Counted from the stretch's first letter, positions 55,458 through 64,000 are shown. The stretch is 64,000 nucleotides of DNA from VRUE01 sp045805805 (GCA_045805805.1 JBJMKO010000133.1:1-64000), one strand, 5' to 3'. The notes: generated by a model not told the origin, from the sequence alone. Numbers and translations are program-made.

Positions 55458-56848
55458 GTGGCGACTCCGGCCCGATCGAGCCCGAGGTGGCAGAGCGCGT
55501 CATTGCCCGGGCGCTGGCAAACGGAGGCGATTTCGCCGAGATCTTCGCCGAGCGTACTGCCGGGTTGACGATGGCGATCGACGAGTCCCGGCTGGAAGCC
55601 GTGCAGGCGGGGGCCGGGGAAGGCGCCGGAATCCGAGTACTCAGCGGCGGCACCACCTACTTCGCCCACGTCGACGGGCTCGATCCCGGAGATCTGGAGC
55701 GCGCCGCCGGTGAGGCCGCCGCGGCGTTGCGTGCCGAGCATGCCGAGCCGCGTCCGCTCGAGGCCGTGACGAGCACGCCGCAGCCGATCGAGCAGCGACC
55801 GGCCGAGGTCTCCGCCGAGCGCAAGGCCGCGCTGCTGCGCGAGCTGGACGAGCGCGGTCGCGCCGCCGGCGCCGAGATCGCCCAGTTCATGGCCTCCTAC
55901 GCCGAGGTCCGCCGCGAGGTGACCGTCGCCAACTCCGAGGGCCTCTACACCAGTGACGATCGAACTCGCGTACGGATCGGCGCCCAGGCCGTGGCCCGCC
56001 GCGGCAACTCGGTCGAGACCGGCGCCGAGACCCTGGGCGGCCACCGTGGCTTCGAGCTTTTCGATGGCGACCCCGGCGAGATCGCCGCCGGCGCCGCGCG
56101 CAAGGCGCTGGTCCTGCTCGACGCGGGACCGGCGCCCGCCGGGTCGATGCCGGTGGTCGTCGGCGGTGGCTTCGGCGGGGTTCTCTTCCACGAGATGACC
56201 GGCCACGGGCTGGAGGCCGACCACGTCCAGAAGGGCGCCAGCGTCTACGCGGGCAAGCTCGGCGAGCAGGTCGCCCAGCCGTTGCTTACCGCCTACGACG
56301 ACGGCCGCATGCCGAACGAGTGGGGCAGCGACTCGGTCGACGACGAGGGGGCACCGACGCAGAAGACGATGGTGATCGAGGAGGGGCGGCTCACATCGTT
56401 CCTCTACGACGGCCTCACCGCTCGCCGGGACGGCGTCGCCTCGACCGGCAACGGTCGCCGCGAGAGCTTCCGCCACCTACCGGTCCCGCGCATGACCAAC
56501 ACCTACATCGCCCCCGGCGAGGCCGAGCCGGAGGCGCTGATCGCCGATGTGCAGCGTGGCTTCTATGCCGCCTCCTTTGCCGGTGGTCAGGTCGATCCGG
56601 CCACGGGGGACTTCGTCTTCGGCGTCTCCGAGGGCTACCTGATCGAGGGCGGTCGGGTCACCCGTCCTTGCCGGGGCGCGACCCTGATCGGCAACTGCCT
56701 GGAGGCGCTGGCGGCGATCGACGCGGTTGCCGACGACTTCGAGATGAAGACCGGCGTCTGTGGCAAGGCGGGACAGAAAGTGCCGGTGGGAACGGGCCAG
56801 GGCCACGTCCGGATCGGCGCGATGACGGTGGGGGGGACGGAGGTTTGA
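55454..56848 (+). CDS. tldD: TldD metalloprotease subunit
   Basis: 464 residues from GTG 55454. Zinc site HEMTGHGLEADHV (HExxxH) in GGGFGGVLFHEMTGHGLEADHVQKGASVYAGKLGEQVAQP; also STGNGRRESFRHLPVPRMTNTYIAPGE and the C-terminal CRGATLIGNCLEALAAIDAVADDFEM. With TldE it makes a protease that degrades unfolded peptides and matures some RiPPs; no RiPP precursor was found nearby. Overlaps tldE (TTGA). Confidence 0.95.
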   Translation: MSGDSGPIEPEVAERVIARALANGGDFAEIFAERTAGLTMAIDESRLEAVQAGAGEGAGIRVLSGGTTYFAHVDGLDPGDLERAAGEAAAALRAEHAEPRPLEAVTSTPQPIEQRPAEVSAERKAALLRELDERGRAAGAEIAQFMASYAEVRREVTVANSEGLYTSDDRTRVRIGAQAVARRGNSVETGAETLGGHRGFELFDGDPGEIAAGAARKALVLLDAGPAPAGSMPVVVGGGFGGVLFHEMTGHGLEADHVQKGASVYAGKLGEQVAQPLLTAYDDGRMPNEWGSDSVDDEGAPTQKTMVIEEGRLTSFLYDGLTARRDGVASTGNGRRESFRHLPVPRMTNTYIAPGEAEPEALIADVQRGFYAASFAGGQVDPATGDFVFGVSEGYLIEGGRVTRPCRGATLIGNCLEALAAIDAVADDFEMKTGVCGKAGQKVPVGTGQGHVRIGAMTVGGTEV

Positions 56849-58191
56849 TCGAGCTGGCACGGCGGGCCGTCGAGGCGACCGTGGCGGCCGGTGCCTCAGA
56901 TGCCGAGGCCTATCTGTCCGAGGAGACCGGGCGCGAGGTGCGCGCCCACGGTGGCGAGGTCGAGAGCCTCACGGCGGCGACCAAACGGGGCATTGGGGTC
57001 CGCGCCTGGGTCGGGAACCGGGTTGGCTACGCCTACGACACCGATCTCTCCAAGGCCGGGATCGCGACGCTCGCGGCGCGTGCGGCCGAAGTCGCCCGGC
57101 TGGCCGACGAGGACGAGTTCGCCGGCCCGCCGCGCGCCGGCGCCGATCCCGTCGCGGACCTGGAGCTGAGCGACCCCTCGGTCGGGAAGTGGCCGACCGC
57201 CGACGTCGCCGAGCTGGCCCTGGCGGTGGAGCGCGCGGCGCTCGATGCCGATCCGCGCATCGCCGGCGTCGAGCAGGCCGTCTACGCGGACTCGGCCGAG
57301 CGGGTGGCGATTGCCTCCTCGACCGGGATCGCCGGCGAGTACGAGAGGTCCGACTGCTTTGCCTACCTGCAGGCGCTGGCCGAGGGCGAAGGCGGTCGCG
57401 AGACGGGCCTCGGCTTCGGCCTTGGGCGCGGCCCGGTCGCCCTCGACCCCGTCGCGATCGGCCGCGAAGGCGCGGAGCGCGCCACCGCGATGATCGGTGC
57501 GCGCAAGCCCGAGTCGCGCTCCTGCCCGGTGGTACTCGACCCGACCGTGGCCGCCAGCTTCGTGAGCATCGTCGGCGCCGGGCTCGGTGCGGGCTCGGTG
57601 CAACGGGGGCGCTCGCCCTTTGCCGAGCTGGTCGGAAGCGAGGTCGCCGGGACGGCCCTCGTCCTCCACGACGACGGCCTGGACCCGGATGGCTCCGCTT
57701 CCTCGCCTTTCGACGGCGAGGGCGTGCCTCGCCGTCGCTCCGCGCTGATCGAGGACCGCGCACTGCGCACCTACCTCTACGACAGCTACACGGCGCACCG
57801 CGGCGGGACCGCGTCCACCGGCAATGCCAGCCGCGGCGGCTACCGATCCCAGCCCTCGGTTGGGCCCTCCAACCTGGTCGTCGCGCCCGGGTCCCTGGGT
57901 TTCGCGGAGCTGCTGCGCGAGGCGGGCGAGGGCGTTTTCGTAACCGATGTCGCCGGACTTCACTCCGGCGTCAACCCGGTCTCCGGCGCCTTCTCGGTCG
58001 GCGCCTCAGGGCGAGCGATCCGCGCCGGCGAGCCGGCCGAGCCGCTGCGCGAGTTCACGATCGCCGGCGATCTGGTCTCGATGCTGAAGGCGGTGCAGGC
58101 CGCGGGCGCCGCCGCGCGCTGGGTCCCGTTCGGGGGCTCGGTCAGCACCCCGGCGCTGCTGATCGGGGAGATGACGGTCGCGGGATCCTGA
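56845..58191 (+). CDS. tldE: TldE/PmbA subunit
   Basis: 448 residues from TTG 56845, overlapping the tldD stop. Typical of the non-catalytic partner: no HExxxH. Regions: EVRAHGGEVESLTAATKRGIGVRAWVGNRVGYAYDTDLS, SCPVVLDPTVAASFVSIVGAGLGAGSVQRGRSPFAELVGSEVAGTALVLHDDGLDPDGSASSPFDGEGVPRRRSALIEDRALRTYLYDSYTAHRGGTASTGNASRGGYRS. Forms the TldD/TldE heterodimer. Confidence 0.94.
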   Translation: MIELARRAVEATVAAGASDAEAYLSEETGREVRAHGGEVESLTAATKRGIGVRAWVGNRVGYAYDTDLSKAGIATLAARAAEVARLADEDEFAGPPRAGADPVADLELSDPSVGKWPTADVAELALAVERAALDADPRIAGVEQAVYADSAERVAIASSTGIAGEYERSDCFAYLQALAEGEGGRETGLGFGLGRGPVALDPVAIGREGAERATAMIGARKPESRSCPVVLDPTVAASFVSIVGAGLGAGSVQRGRSPFAELVGSEVAGTALVLHDDGLDPDGSASSPFDGEGVPRRRSALIEDRALRTYLYDSYTAHRGGTASTGNASRGGYRSQPSVGPSNLVVAPGSLGFAELLREAGEGVFVTDVAGLHSGVNPVSGAFSVGASGRAIRAGEPAEPLREFTIAGDLVSMLKAVQAAGAAARWVPFGGSVSTPALLIGEMTVAGS

Positions 58192-58222
58192 GTCCCAAAG
58201 GCGTTTACGCCGTGCTCGCTGT

Positions 58223-58260
58223 TAGATTGCGCCCGATTTCAACCACCCCTGACGGAGGAG
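58223..58260 (+). promoter_or_regulatory. Promoter and SD of the HU gene
   Basis: TAGATT -10 box at 58223-58228, leader of about 33 nt, strong SD GGAGGAG at 58254-58260, then GTG 58268. Unlike many neighbours this gene has a normal leader and SD, as expected for a highly translated protein. Confidence 0.5.
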
Positions 58261-58267
58261 CTCCGAC

Positions 58268-58546
58268 GTGACAAAGGCTGAATTTCTAGACCAACTTGCA
58301 GGCGACGAGCGGCTGGGCAGCAAGAAAGCCGCCGGCGACGCGGTTGACGCAGTGCTCGACGCGATCACCGACACGCTGAGCGGCGGCGGCGAGGTGAGCT
58401 TCACCGGCTTCGGCAAATTCCACGTCGCCGAGCGCGGTCCCCGCCAGGGCGTCAACCCCCGCACCGGTGAGCGGATCACGATCCAGGGCGGCAAGGTGCC
58501 CCGCTTCTCCGCCGGCTCGGCGCTGAAGACCAAGGTCAAAGGCTAG
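58268..58546 (+). CDS. hup: HU-family DNA-binding protein
   Basis: 92 residues from GTG 58268. Complete HU: TKAEFLDQLAGDERLGSKKAAGDAVDAVLDAITDTLSGGGEVSFTGFGKFHVAERGPRQGVNPRTGERITIQGGKVPRFSAGSALKTKVKG, with the DNA-intercalating NPRTGE arm. Compacts and bends chromosomal DNA. There is no long lysine-rich C-terminal tail as in mycobacterial HupB. Confidence 0.95.
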   Translation: MTKAEFLDQLAGDERLGSKKAAGDAVDAVLDAITDTLSGGGEVSFTGFGKFHVAERGPRQGVNPRTGERITIQGGKVPRFSAGSALKTKVKG

Positions 58547-58581
58547 GCAAGCTCAATTCCGGTCGCGTCGCAATCTGATTC

Positions 58582-58605
58582 TTCGCGCCCGAAACTGGGC
58601 GAAGA
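58582..58605 (+). terminator. Weak hairpin after the HU gene
   Basis: CTTCGCGCCC-gaaact-GGGCGAAG, with a two-base bulge in the 5' arm, between the HU stop and the pyrF GTG at 58612. No T-tract; it may limit read-through or fold in the pyrF leader. Confidence 0.35.
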
Positions 58606-58611
58606 CCGGTC

Positions 58612-59499
58612 GTGACGCCGACCTTCGCGGACCGGCTTGCGGCGCTCGTCGACGAGCGCCGCAGCCAGGTCTGCCTTGGCCTCGATCCGGATCCGTCGAG
58701 GCTCTCCGGGGTCGACGGATCCGGCCATGCAGGAGCCTCCGCCGCCCAGCAGGCGGCCGAGGCGGTTGCCGCGCACTGCCGTTCGCTGATCGAGCGAGCG
58801 GGGCCGGCCTGCGTCGCGGTCAAGCCTCAGCTCGCCTGCTTCGAGCGCCTTGGCGCCCCGGGCTGGGCGGCGTTGGCAGAGGTCTGTGGGGCGGCTCGCG
58901 AGGCCGGGCTGCTCGTGATTGCCGACGGCAAGCGCGGCGACGTGCCGGTGACCGCGGCTGCTTACGCACAGGCGCTGGTCGGCGAAACCCCTACTCCGTG
59001 GGGCCCGGTGCCCGGGCTCGGCGCCGACGCCTTCACGGCCAACCCGCTGCTCGGCGCCGACGCCCTGGAGCCGCTCGTGGCGGCAGCCGAGACGGCGGGC
59101 GCGGGGGTCTTCTCCCTGGTCAGGACCAGCAATCCCGGGGCAGCCGACGTGCAGGACCTGCCGGCTCCCCAGCACCCTGTCCATGAGCGCCTCGCCGCGA
59201 TGGTCGACGGGCTCTCCGGGCGGCTGCTCGGCGAGTGCGGCCTGAGCGGGATGGGTGCGGTAGTCGGCGCGACCGCCCCCGAGCACATCGACCGCCTGCG
59301 CTCGCTGATGCCGCGGGCGATCTTCCTCGTCCCCGGCGTCGGCGCCCAGGGCGGCCGGCCCGAGCGGCTGGGCGCGGCGTTCGCCCCCGGGAGGGCCGCG
59401 GCCCTGGTTGCCGCCTCGCGCGGGATCGCGGCCGCGGAGGACCCGGCGGCGGCGGCGGAGAGCCTTCGCAAGGCGGTTTGGGACGTTTCGACCGCCTAG
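58612..59499 (+). CDS. pyrF: Orotidine-5'-phosphate decarboxylase, type 2
   Basis: Final step of UMP synthesis. 295 residues from GTG 58612. Motifs: FADRLAALVDERRSQVCLGLDPDPSRL, AGPACVAVKPQLACFERLGAPGW, catalytic LLVIADGKRGDVPVTAAAYAQALVG, GVFSLVRTSNPGAADVQDL, GAVVGATAPEHIDRLRSLMPRAIFLVPGVGAQGG. The length (about 290) is that of the PyrF type 2 group found in actinobacteria and others. No other pyr gene is in the window. Confidence 0.95.
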   Translation: MTPTFADRLAALVDERRSQVCLGLDPDPSRLSGVDGSGHAGASAAQQAAEAVAAHCRSLIERAGPACVAVKPQLACFERLGAPGWAALAEVCGAAREAGLLVIADGKRGDVPVTAAAYAQALVGETPTPWGPVPGLGADAFTANPLLGADALEPLVAAAETAGAGVFSLVRTSNPGAADVQDLPAPQHPVHERLAAMVDGLSGRLLGECGLSGMGAVVGATAPEHIDRLRSLMPRAIFLVPGVGAQGGRPERLGAAFAPGRAAALVAASRGIAAAEDPAAAAESLRKAVWDVSTA

Positions 59500-59556
59500 A
59501 ACGCCGCTGACCGGATATACGATCTTCGGCGCCTATCCGATCTTCCGCATCGTCCA

Positions 59557-59880
59557 ATGAACAAGCGATCATCAGCTCCTGCCCGGATCCTTGCCGTGAC
59601 CACCCTGGTGGTGGCGTTCGTGATCGCGGCGGTGGCGATCGGCGGCGCCCTCGGCGGGGGGGGCTCGGATGGCTCGGGTGGGCGCCGGCACGGTGGCGAC
59701 GCGGCAAAGAGCGCAAGACACGAGAAGCGGAAGGTTCCCGCAACCTACGAAGTCCAGAGTGGCGACACCCTGATCTCGATCGCCCACCACAACGGGATCT
59801 CGGTGACGCGCATCGAAACGCTCAACCCCCAGGTCGACCCGCAGATCCTGATCGCCGGCGAAGAGCTGAAGCTGCGCTAG
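59557..59880 (+). CDS. Membrane-anchored LysM protein
   Basis: 107 residues from ATG 59557. One N-terminal helix (ILAVTTLVVAFVIAAVAIGGAL), Gly/Ser-rich linker, and a single C-terminal LysM (TYEVQSGDTLISIAHHNGISVTRIETLNPQVDPQILIAGEELKLR) that binds peptidoglycan glycan chains. It precedes a D-Ala-D-Ala carboxypeptidase, suggesting shared cell-wall work. Confidence 0.9.
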   Translation: MNKRSSAPARILAVTTLVVAFVIAAVAIGGALGGGGSDGSGGRRHGGDAAKSARHEKRKVPATYEVQSGDTLISIAHHNGISVTRIETLNPQVDPQILIAGEELKLR

Positions 59881-59915
59881 GTGCCGGGCCCCGGGGCCGG
59901 CATCGGTCCGCGATT

Positions 59916-61079
59916 TTGACTGCGCTGATTCTGGCGCTTGCCCTCGCAGCGCCCGCAGGGGCGACGGCCAAGCTGCCCAAGATCGAGGCGCGCGCCTGGA
60001 CGCTGGTCGACGCCCGCACCGGCGAGACGCTCGTCTCCCACGCGCCCGCCCACCAGCTGCCGATCGCCAGCACGACCAAGCTGATGACCGCCTACGTCGT
60101 CCTGCGCGAGCTGCCGCTCGAGCGGATCGTGCGCGCCGCTCCGTACCGCGCGGAATACGGCGAGTCGCTGCTGGGCCTGCGCCCCGGGCAGCGGATCAGC
60201 GTGCGCGACCTTCTCTACGGCTTGATCCTGCGCAGCGGCAACGACGCCGCCTACGACCTTGCCCGCGCCGCCGCCGGCTCCGAGTCCCGCTTCGTCGCGC
60301 AGATGAACCGCTACGCGGCGGCGCTCGGCCTCGCCGACACCCACTACGCCAACCCGATCGGCCTCGACCAGCGGGGCAACCACTCCAGCGCCCGTGACCT
60401 GGCGACGCTGACGCGGCGCCTGCTGGCGATCCCCGCCTTCGCGCGGATCGCCGATGCGCGCAGCGCCGTCCTGCGCAGCGTCAGGCCCCACCGCCGGATC
60501 GAGTCGATCAACGAGCTGCTGGAGATGGCGCCCTGGGTGACCGGGGTGAAGACCGGCCACACCTTCGGCGCCCTCTACGTCCTGGTCGGATCGGGCCGTC
60601 GCGGCGGGGTCGAGCTGATCTCCGTCGCGATCGGCGCGCCGACCGACGAAGACCGCTTTCGCGACAACCTCGACCTGCTCGAATACGGTTTCTCGCAGTA
60701 CCGTCGGCGCGTCCCGGTGCGGGCCGGCCGGGTGCTCGCCGAACCGTCGATCCGCTATGCCGACGGTGCGCTGCCGCTGCGCGCCGCCCGCACCGTCGCG
60801 GTCGGGTTGCGACGGGGTCAGCGCCTGAGCGTCGCGGTGCGCTCGCCAGGAGAAGTCGAGGGACTGATCCAGCGTGGAGCCACGCTCGGCACGGCGACGG
60901 TCTACGTCGAGGGCCGCCGCACCGCCGCCGTGGCCCTGCGGGCTGGACACGCCGTGCCCGAGGCGAGCGCCCTCGACCGTGCCGGGAACTTCGCCGAGGA
61001 GAACCTGATCTGGCTTGCGCTGTCGCTGTCCGCGATACTGATTGCGGGAGCATTTCTCTTCCGGCGCCTATTCCGATGA
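59916..61079 (+). CDS. D-alanyl-D-alanine carboxypeptidase (PBP5/6 type)
   Basis: 387 residues from TTG 59916. Signal peptide ALILALALAAPAGATA; catalytic S52-T-T-K55 (PIASTTKLMTAY), S107-G-N109, K212-T-G (GVKTGHTFGAL); a C-terminal beta domain and a final membrane anchor (LIWLALSLSAILIAGAFLFRRLFR). Trims the terminal D-Ala of peptidoglycan stem peptides. Its stop overlaps the kinase start (ATGA). Confidence 0.93.
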   Translation: MTALILALALAAPAGATAKLPKIEARAWTLVDARTGETLVSHAPAHQLPIASTTKLMTAYVVLRELPLERIVRAAPYRAEYGESLLGLRPGQRISVRDLLYGLILRSGNDAAYDLARAAAGSESRFVAQMNRYAAALGLADTHYANPIGLDQRGNHSSARDLATLTRRLLAIPAFARIADARSAVLRSVRPHRRIESINELLEMAPWVTGVKTGHTFGALYVLVGSGRRGGVELISVAIGAPTDEDRFRDNLDLLEYGFSQYRRRVPVRAGRVLAEPSIRYADGALPLRAARTVAVGLRRGQRLSVAVRSPGEVEGLIQRGATLGTATVYVEGRRTAAVALRAGHAVPEASALDRAGNFAEENLIWLALSLSAILIAGAFLFRRLFR

Positions 61080-62032
61080 TCCTGACCGTCACCCTCAATG
61101 CCGCGATCGACCGCACCGTCGCGGTGCCGAACTTTCGCCTCGGTCGCCGCCATCGCGCGGTGGAGAGCCGCACCGTCGCGGGAGGGAAGGGAATCAACGT
61201 CGCCCGCGCGCTAAACCGCCTGGGGCGGCCGGTGATCGCCACCGGCTTTGCCGGCGGGCCGACCGGCCTCAGGGTGCTGGAGCAACTGCGCGAGGAAGCG
61301 GTGCTGACGGACTTCACCCGGATTGCCGGCGAGACCCGGATCAACATGGCCGTGATCGACCCGACCTCGGGCGAGCAGACCGAGATCAACGAGCGCGGCC
61401 CAGCGGTCAGTCCGGAGGAGGTCGAGACCTTCGTCGCCAGGCTCGGCTACCTCGCCGACGGCGCCAAGCTCTGCGTCCTCGCGGGCACCCTGCCGCCCGG
61501 CGCGGGCGTCGACCTCTACGCGCGCCTGGTCAAGGACATGGGGGAGCGCGGCGTCCCGGTCGTGCTCGACGCCGAGGGCGAGGCGATGCTCGCCGGCCTG
61601 CGCGCCGGCGCCACCGTCGTCACGCCCAACGAGCGCGAGGCCGAGGAGCTGGTCGGCCAGGAGTTCGCCGACCGCCACGACCTCGTCCACGGGCTCTCCG
61701 AGCTGGTTCGGCTCGGTGCCGGCGAGGCGGCGATCACGCGGCCCGAGGGCTGCGTCGCCGCGATCGGCGAGGGCTCGGAGCGGCGCTTCCTCGAGGTCCG
61801 CACCGAGCCCCTCGACGCGGTCTCCACGGTCGGCTCCGGTGACGCCTTCGTGGCCGGCTACCTCGCCGCCCGCTACGACGGTCGGCCTGCCGACGAGTGC
61901 CTCGCCTACGGCGTCGCCTGCGGGGCCGAGTCGACCCAGCACTTCGGCGCCGGCATGGTCGATCGCAACCAGGTCGAGCGCCTCCTCGGCGAGGTCCACG
62001 TCCAGGATCTGGAGGTCCCCGCCGAAGTGTAG
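61076..62032 (+). CDS. PfkB-family sugar kinase, 1-phosphofructokinase-like
   Basis: 318 residues. N-terminus MILTVTLNAAIDRTVAVPNFRLGRRHRA and GGKGINVARALNRLG are typical of 1-phosphofructokinase/tagatose-6-phosphate kinases; catalytic GSGDAFVAGYLAA with the Asp base and PNEREAEELVG are present. No fructose PTS gene is adjacent, so the substrate is uncertain. Linked to the carboxypeptidase gene only by overlap. Confidence 0.9.
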   Translation: MILTVTLNAAIDRTVAVPNFRLGRRHRAVESRTVAGGKGINVARALNRLGRPVIATGFAGGPTGLRVLEQLREEAVLTDFTRIAGETRINMAVIDPTSGEQTEINERGPAVSPEEVETFVARLGYLADGAKLCVLAGTLPPGAGVDLYARLVKDMGERGVPVVLDAEGEAMLAGLRAGATVVTPNEREAEELVGQEFADRHDLVHGLSELVRLGAGEAAITRPEGCVAAIGEGSERRFLEVRTEPLDAVSTVGSGDAFVAGYLAARYDGRPADECLAYGVACGAESTQHFGAGMVDRNQVERLLGEVHVQDLEVPAEV

Positions 62033-62064
62033 GCTGGGTCCTCAACGCCACCCTGGAGGATTAA

Positions 62065-63270
62065 TTGGAGATCGACATCGGTCGAGGCAAGAAGGGGCGG
62101 CGCGCTTACGGATTCGACGACATCGCGATCGTCCCGTCGCGCCGCACCCGCGATCCCGACGACATTGACATCAGCTGGACGCTCGGCCCCTACCGCTTCG
62201 AGCTGCCGCTCGTCGCCTCGGCGATGGACGGGGTGGTCAGTCCCGACACCGCCGTCTTGGTGCATGAGCTCGGCGGGCTCGGCGTGCTCAACCTCGAGGG
62301 GATCTGGGCTCGCTTCGAGGACGCAGAGGAGCAGCTGGAGAGAGTCGCCGTCGCGCCCAAGCACGAGGCGACCCGGATCATGCAGGAGATCTACACAGAG
62401 CCGGTCAAGTCGGAGCTGATCGGCCGGCGGATCGCCGAGATCAAGGAGCGCGGCGCGGTCGCCTGCGGCTCGTTGACCCCGCAGAAAGTCCGCGAGCACT
62501 ACGAGGTCGCGGTCGAGGCGGGGATCGACATCCTCGTCATCCAGGGCACGGTGATCTCGGCCGAACACGTCTCGACCACGGTCGAGCCGCTCAACCTGAA
62601 GGAGTTCATCGCCGAGGTGCCGGTGCCGACGGTGGTCGGCGGCTGCGCCTCCTACTCGACCGGGCTTCACCTGATGCGGACCGGCGCGGTCGGCGTCCTG
62701 GTCGGGGTCGGGCCCGGTGCGGCCTGCACGACCCGCGGCGTGCTCGGTATCGGGGTGCCACAGGCGACCGCGATCGCCGATGTCGCGGCGGCCCGCTCCC
62801 AGCACATGCTCGAGACCGGCGAGTACGTCAACGTGATCGCCGACGGCGGCATGCGCACGGGTGGCGACGTCTCCAAGGCGATCGCCTGCGGGGCCGACTC
62901 GGTGATGGTCGGCTCGCCGCTGGCCCGCGCCAAGGAGGCGCCCGGCCGCGGCTTCCACTGGGGGATGGCGACCTTCCATCCCTCGCTGCCGCGCGGCACC
63001 CGGGTCACCACCAAGCAGGATGGGACGATGGAGGAGATCGTCCTCGGCCCTGCCCAGGAGAACGACGGCACCTTCAACTTGATGGGGGCGCTGAAGACCT
63101 CGATGGCCACCTGCGGCTATGAGGACATCCGTTCCTTCCAGCGGGCAGAGGTGATGGTCGCTCCCGCGCTGATGAGCGAGGGCAAGAAGCTGCAGAACGA
63201 GCAGGCGGTGGGCATGGGCTCGAACGGGCGGGCCGCGGTTTCGGCGGGGGTTGCGGTATCGGATGACTGA
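62065..63270 (+). CDS. guaB3: GuaB3-type IMP dehydrogenase family protein
   Basis: 401 residues from TTG 62065 (SD GGAGG 6 nt upstream). TIM barrel without CBS domains: GRRAYGFDDIAIVPSRRTRDPDDIDISW, PLVASAMDGVVSPDTA, the Cys loop GVGPGAACTTRGVLGIGVPQATAIADVAAAR, NVIADGGMRTGGDVSKAIACGADSVMVGSPLARA. Matches the actinobacterial paralogue GuaB3 rather than GuaB2 (no CBS pair, shorter). It sits directly before guaA (8-nt overlap), so a role in GMP supply is likely. Confidence 0.9.
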   Translation: MEIDIGRGKKGRRAYGFDDIAIVPSRRTRDPDDIDISWTLGPYRFELPLVASAMDGVVSPDTAVLVHELGGLGVLNLEGIWARFEDAEEQLERVAVAPKHEATRIMQEIYTEPVKSELIGRRIAEIKERGAVACGSLTPQKVREHYEVAVEAGIDILVIQGTVISAEHVSTTVEPLNLKEFIAEVPVPTVVGGCASYSTGLHLMRTGAVGVLVGVGPGAACTTRGVLGIGVPQATAIADVAAARSQHMLETGEYVNVIADGGMRTGGDVSKAIACGADSVMVGSPLARAKEAPGRGFHWGMATFHPSLPRGTRVTTKQDGTMEEIVLGPAQENDGTFNLMGALKTSMATCGYEDIRSFQRAEVMVAPALMSEGKKLQNEQAVGMGSNGRAAVSAGVAVSDD

Positions 63271-64000
63271 CGGTCCCAGCGCTGGTGGGCCGGCGGGTCC
63301 TGTCGCCGCAGGGGACCCACCGCCCCCTGCGGTCGCTAAAGCGTCCTCGGGGGCGGTCCCCCCTGCGACGCCACCCCCCGGCAGAGGCGTGGATGAGACA
63401 GCGCTGGAGTCCGAGCCGGCAAGGCAGTCCGGGCAGGCGCCCGCTGGCGCGCCTGCCTTGGAGGAGGTGCTTGTCCTTGATTTCGGGGGGCAGTACTCAC
63501 AGCTGATAGCCAGACGGATTCGCGAATGTGGTGTGTTTGCCGAGATGCTGCCGTCGAGCACGCCGATAGCCGGCATTCGTGAGAGAGCTCCTAAGGGGCT
63601 GGTGCTTTCCGGGGGGCCTGCTTCTGTGTATGAGGAGGGGGCTCCCGCGTTCCCTACCGAGCTGCTCGATCTGGAGATTCCTATGCTGGGGATCTGTTAC
63701 GGGATGCAGGCGATGGTCAAGGCGCTGGGGGGGAAGGTGGAGGCGGCCGAGGCGGGAGAGTTCGGGCGGACCGACCTCACCCTGCGCGATGGCGGTGGGC
63801 GGTTGCTCGGCGGGATGCCGGAGGAGCAGCACTGCTGGATGAGCCACCGCGATGCGGTCTTCGAGCCGCCCGAGGGCTTCACGGCTCTGGCATCCAGCCC
63901 CGGCTCGCCGGTGGCGGCATGCGAGTACCCCGATCGCGGCCTCTACGGGATCCAGTTCCATCCCGAGGTGGTCCACACCCCTTACGGGACGGAGATCCTG
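63263..64000 (+). CDS. guaA: GMP synthase, amidotransferase part (3' end cut by window)
   Basis: 246 codons present; runs off the window. Class I glutamine amidotransferase: VLVLDFGGQYSQLIARRIRECGVFAEM, GLVLSGGPASVYEEGAP, catalytic Cys in MLGICYGMQAMVKALGG, and His/Glu in YGIQFHPEVVHTPYG. ATG 63263 overlaps the guaB3 stop and would add about 68 residues rich in Pro/Ala/Gly before the domain, unusual for GuaA; TTG 63458 or GTG 63467 would give the normal length but lack an SD. The ATP pyrophosphatase part is beyond the edge. Confidence 0.93.
   Translation, partial: MTDGPSAGGPAGPVAAGDPPPPAVAKASSGAVPPATPPPGRGVDETALESEPARQSGQAPAGAPALEEVLVLDFGGQYSQLIARRIRECGVFAEMLPSSTPIAGIRERAPKGLVLSGGPASVYEEGAPAFPTELLDLEIPMLGICYGMQAMVKALGGKVEAAEAGEFGRTDLTLRDGGGRLLGGMPEEQHCWMSHRDAVFEPPEGFTALASSPGSPVAACEYPDRGLYGIQFHPEVVHTPYGTEIL

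Overview
The window is a GC-rich, densely packed bacterial chromosome segment with no rRNA, tRNA, prophage, CRISPR array or insertion sequence that I could see. Gene content points to Actinomycetota, most likely a deep branch such as the Solirubrobacterales/Thermoleophilia (inference): a Mec/CysO/CysM sulfur-carrier cysteine pathway, a MarP-like membrane protease, a WS/DGAT acyltransferase, a SufU-type SUF operon, a GuaB3-type IMP dehydrogenase paralogue and many genes with a TANNNT box only 6-10 nt before the start codon, i.e. apparently leaderless mRNAs.

Layout. 1-6.8 kb: glutamate synthase large subunit (5' end just outside the window), a coiled-coil protein, a zinc-ribbon/FHA protein with no canonical start codon, an SRPBCC protein and a lipoprotein. 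6.8-7.4 kb: a non-coding island with two inverted copies of a cloverleaf-like multi-stem element around a palindromic repeat. 7.4-10.8 kb: a penicillin-binding protein divergent from a MarP-like protease, then an HxlR regulator. 10.8-18.7 kb: exonuclease VII (xseA-xseB) converging on AddB-AddA helicase-nucleases. 18.8-23.4 kb: mostly uncharacterised genes, an internally deleted hydrolase remnant, a HAD hydrolase, a MIP18/DUF59 protein and FxsA. 23.4-29.3 kb: WS/DGAT, IspH, a thioredoxin-fold protein lacking its cysteines, and a four-gene cupredoxin/membrane locus. 29.3-36.1 kb: SUF iron-sulfur assembly in two minus-strand blocks (Rrf2 regulator-sufC-sufS-sufU and Rieske ferredoxin-sufB-sufD) separated by a plus-strand VOC gene. 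36.2-37.9 kb: HtpX and a tandem pair of coiled-coil membrane proteins. 37.9-41.0 kb: rhodanese-MoeB, CysO, CysM, Mec and a DUF2007 protein.

41-51.4 kb: a protease-like protein, DUF1802, an ArsR-type regulator, HyuA/HyuB hydantoinase/oxoprolinase, NadB, a coiled-coil protein, a glycosyltransferase, an orphan Flp-type pilin and a VapBC module. 51.5-53.8 kb: RNase PH, RdgB and a CDF metal transporter. 53.8-54.7 kb: a DUF559 endonuclease-like gene bounded by inverted repeats. 54.7-64 kb: a 49-residue membrane peptide, a roadblock-like protein, TldD/TldE, HU, PyrF, LysM, D-Ala-D-Ala carboxypeptidase, a PfkB kinase, GuaB3 and GuaA (3' end outside).

The most coherent functional block is 29-41 kb, where iron-sulfur assembly and sulfur-carrier-dependent cysteine synthesis lie side by side; the moeB and cysM promoters share an identical 17-bp sequence. 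The most unusual non-coding signals are the paired cloverleaf elements at 6.8-7.4 kb and several palindrome families (7.1/24.9 kb, 20.6/41.0 kb, 45.3/53.8/54.6 kb).
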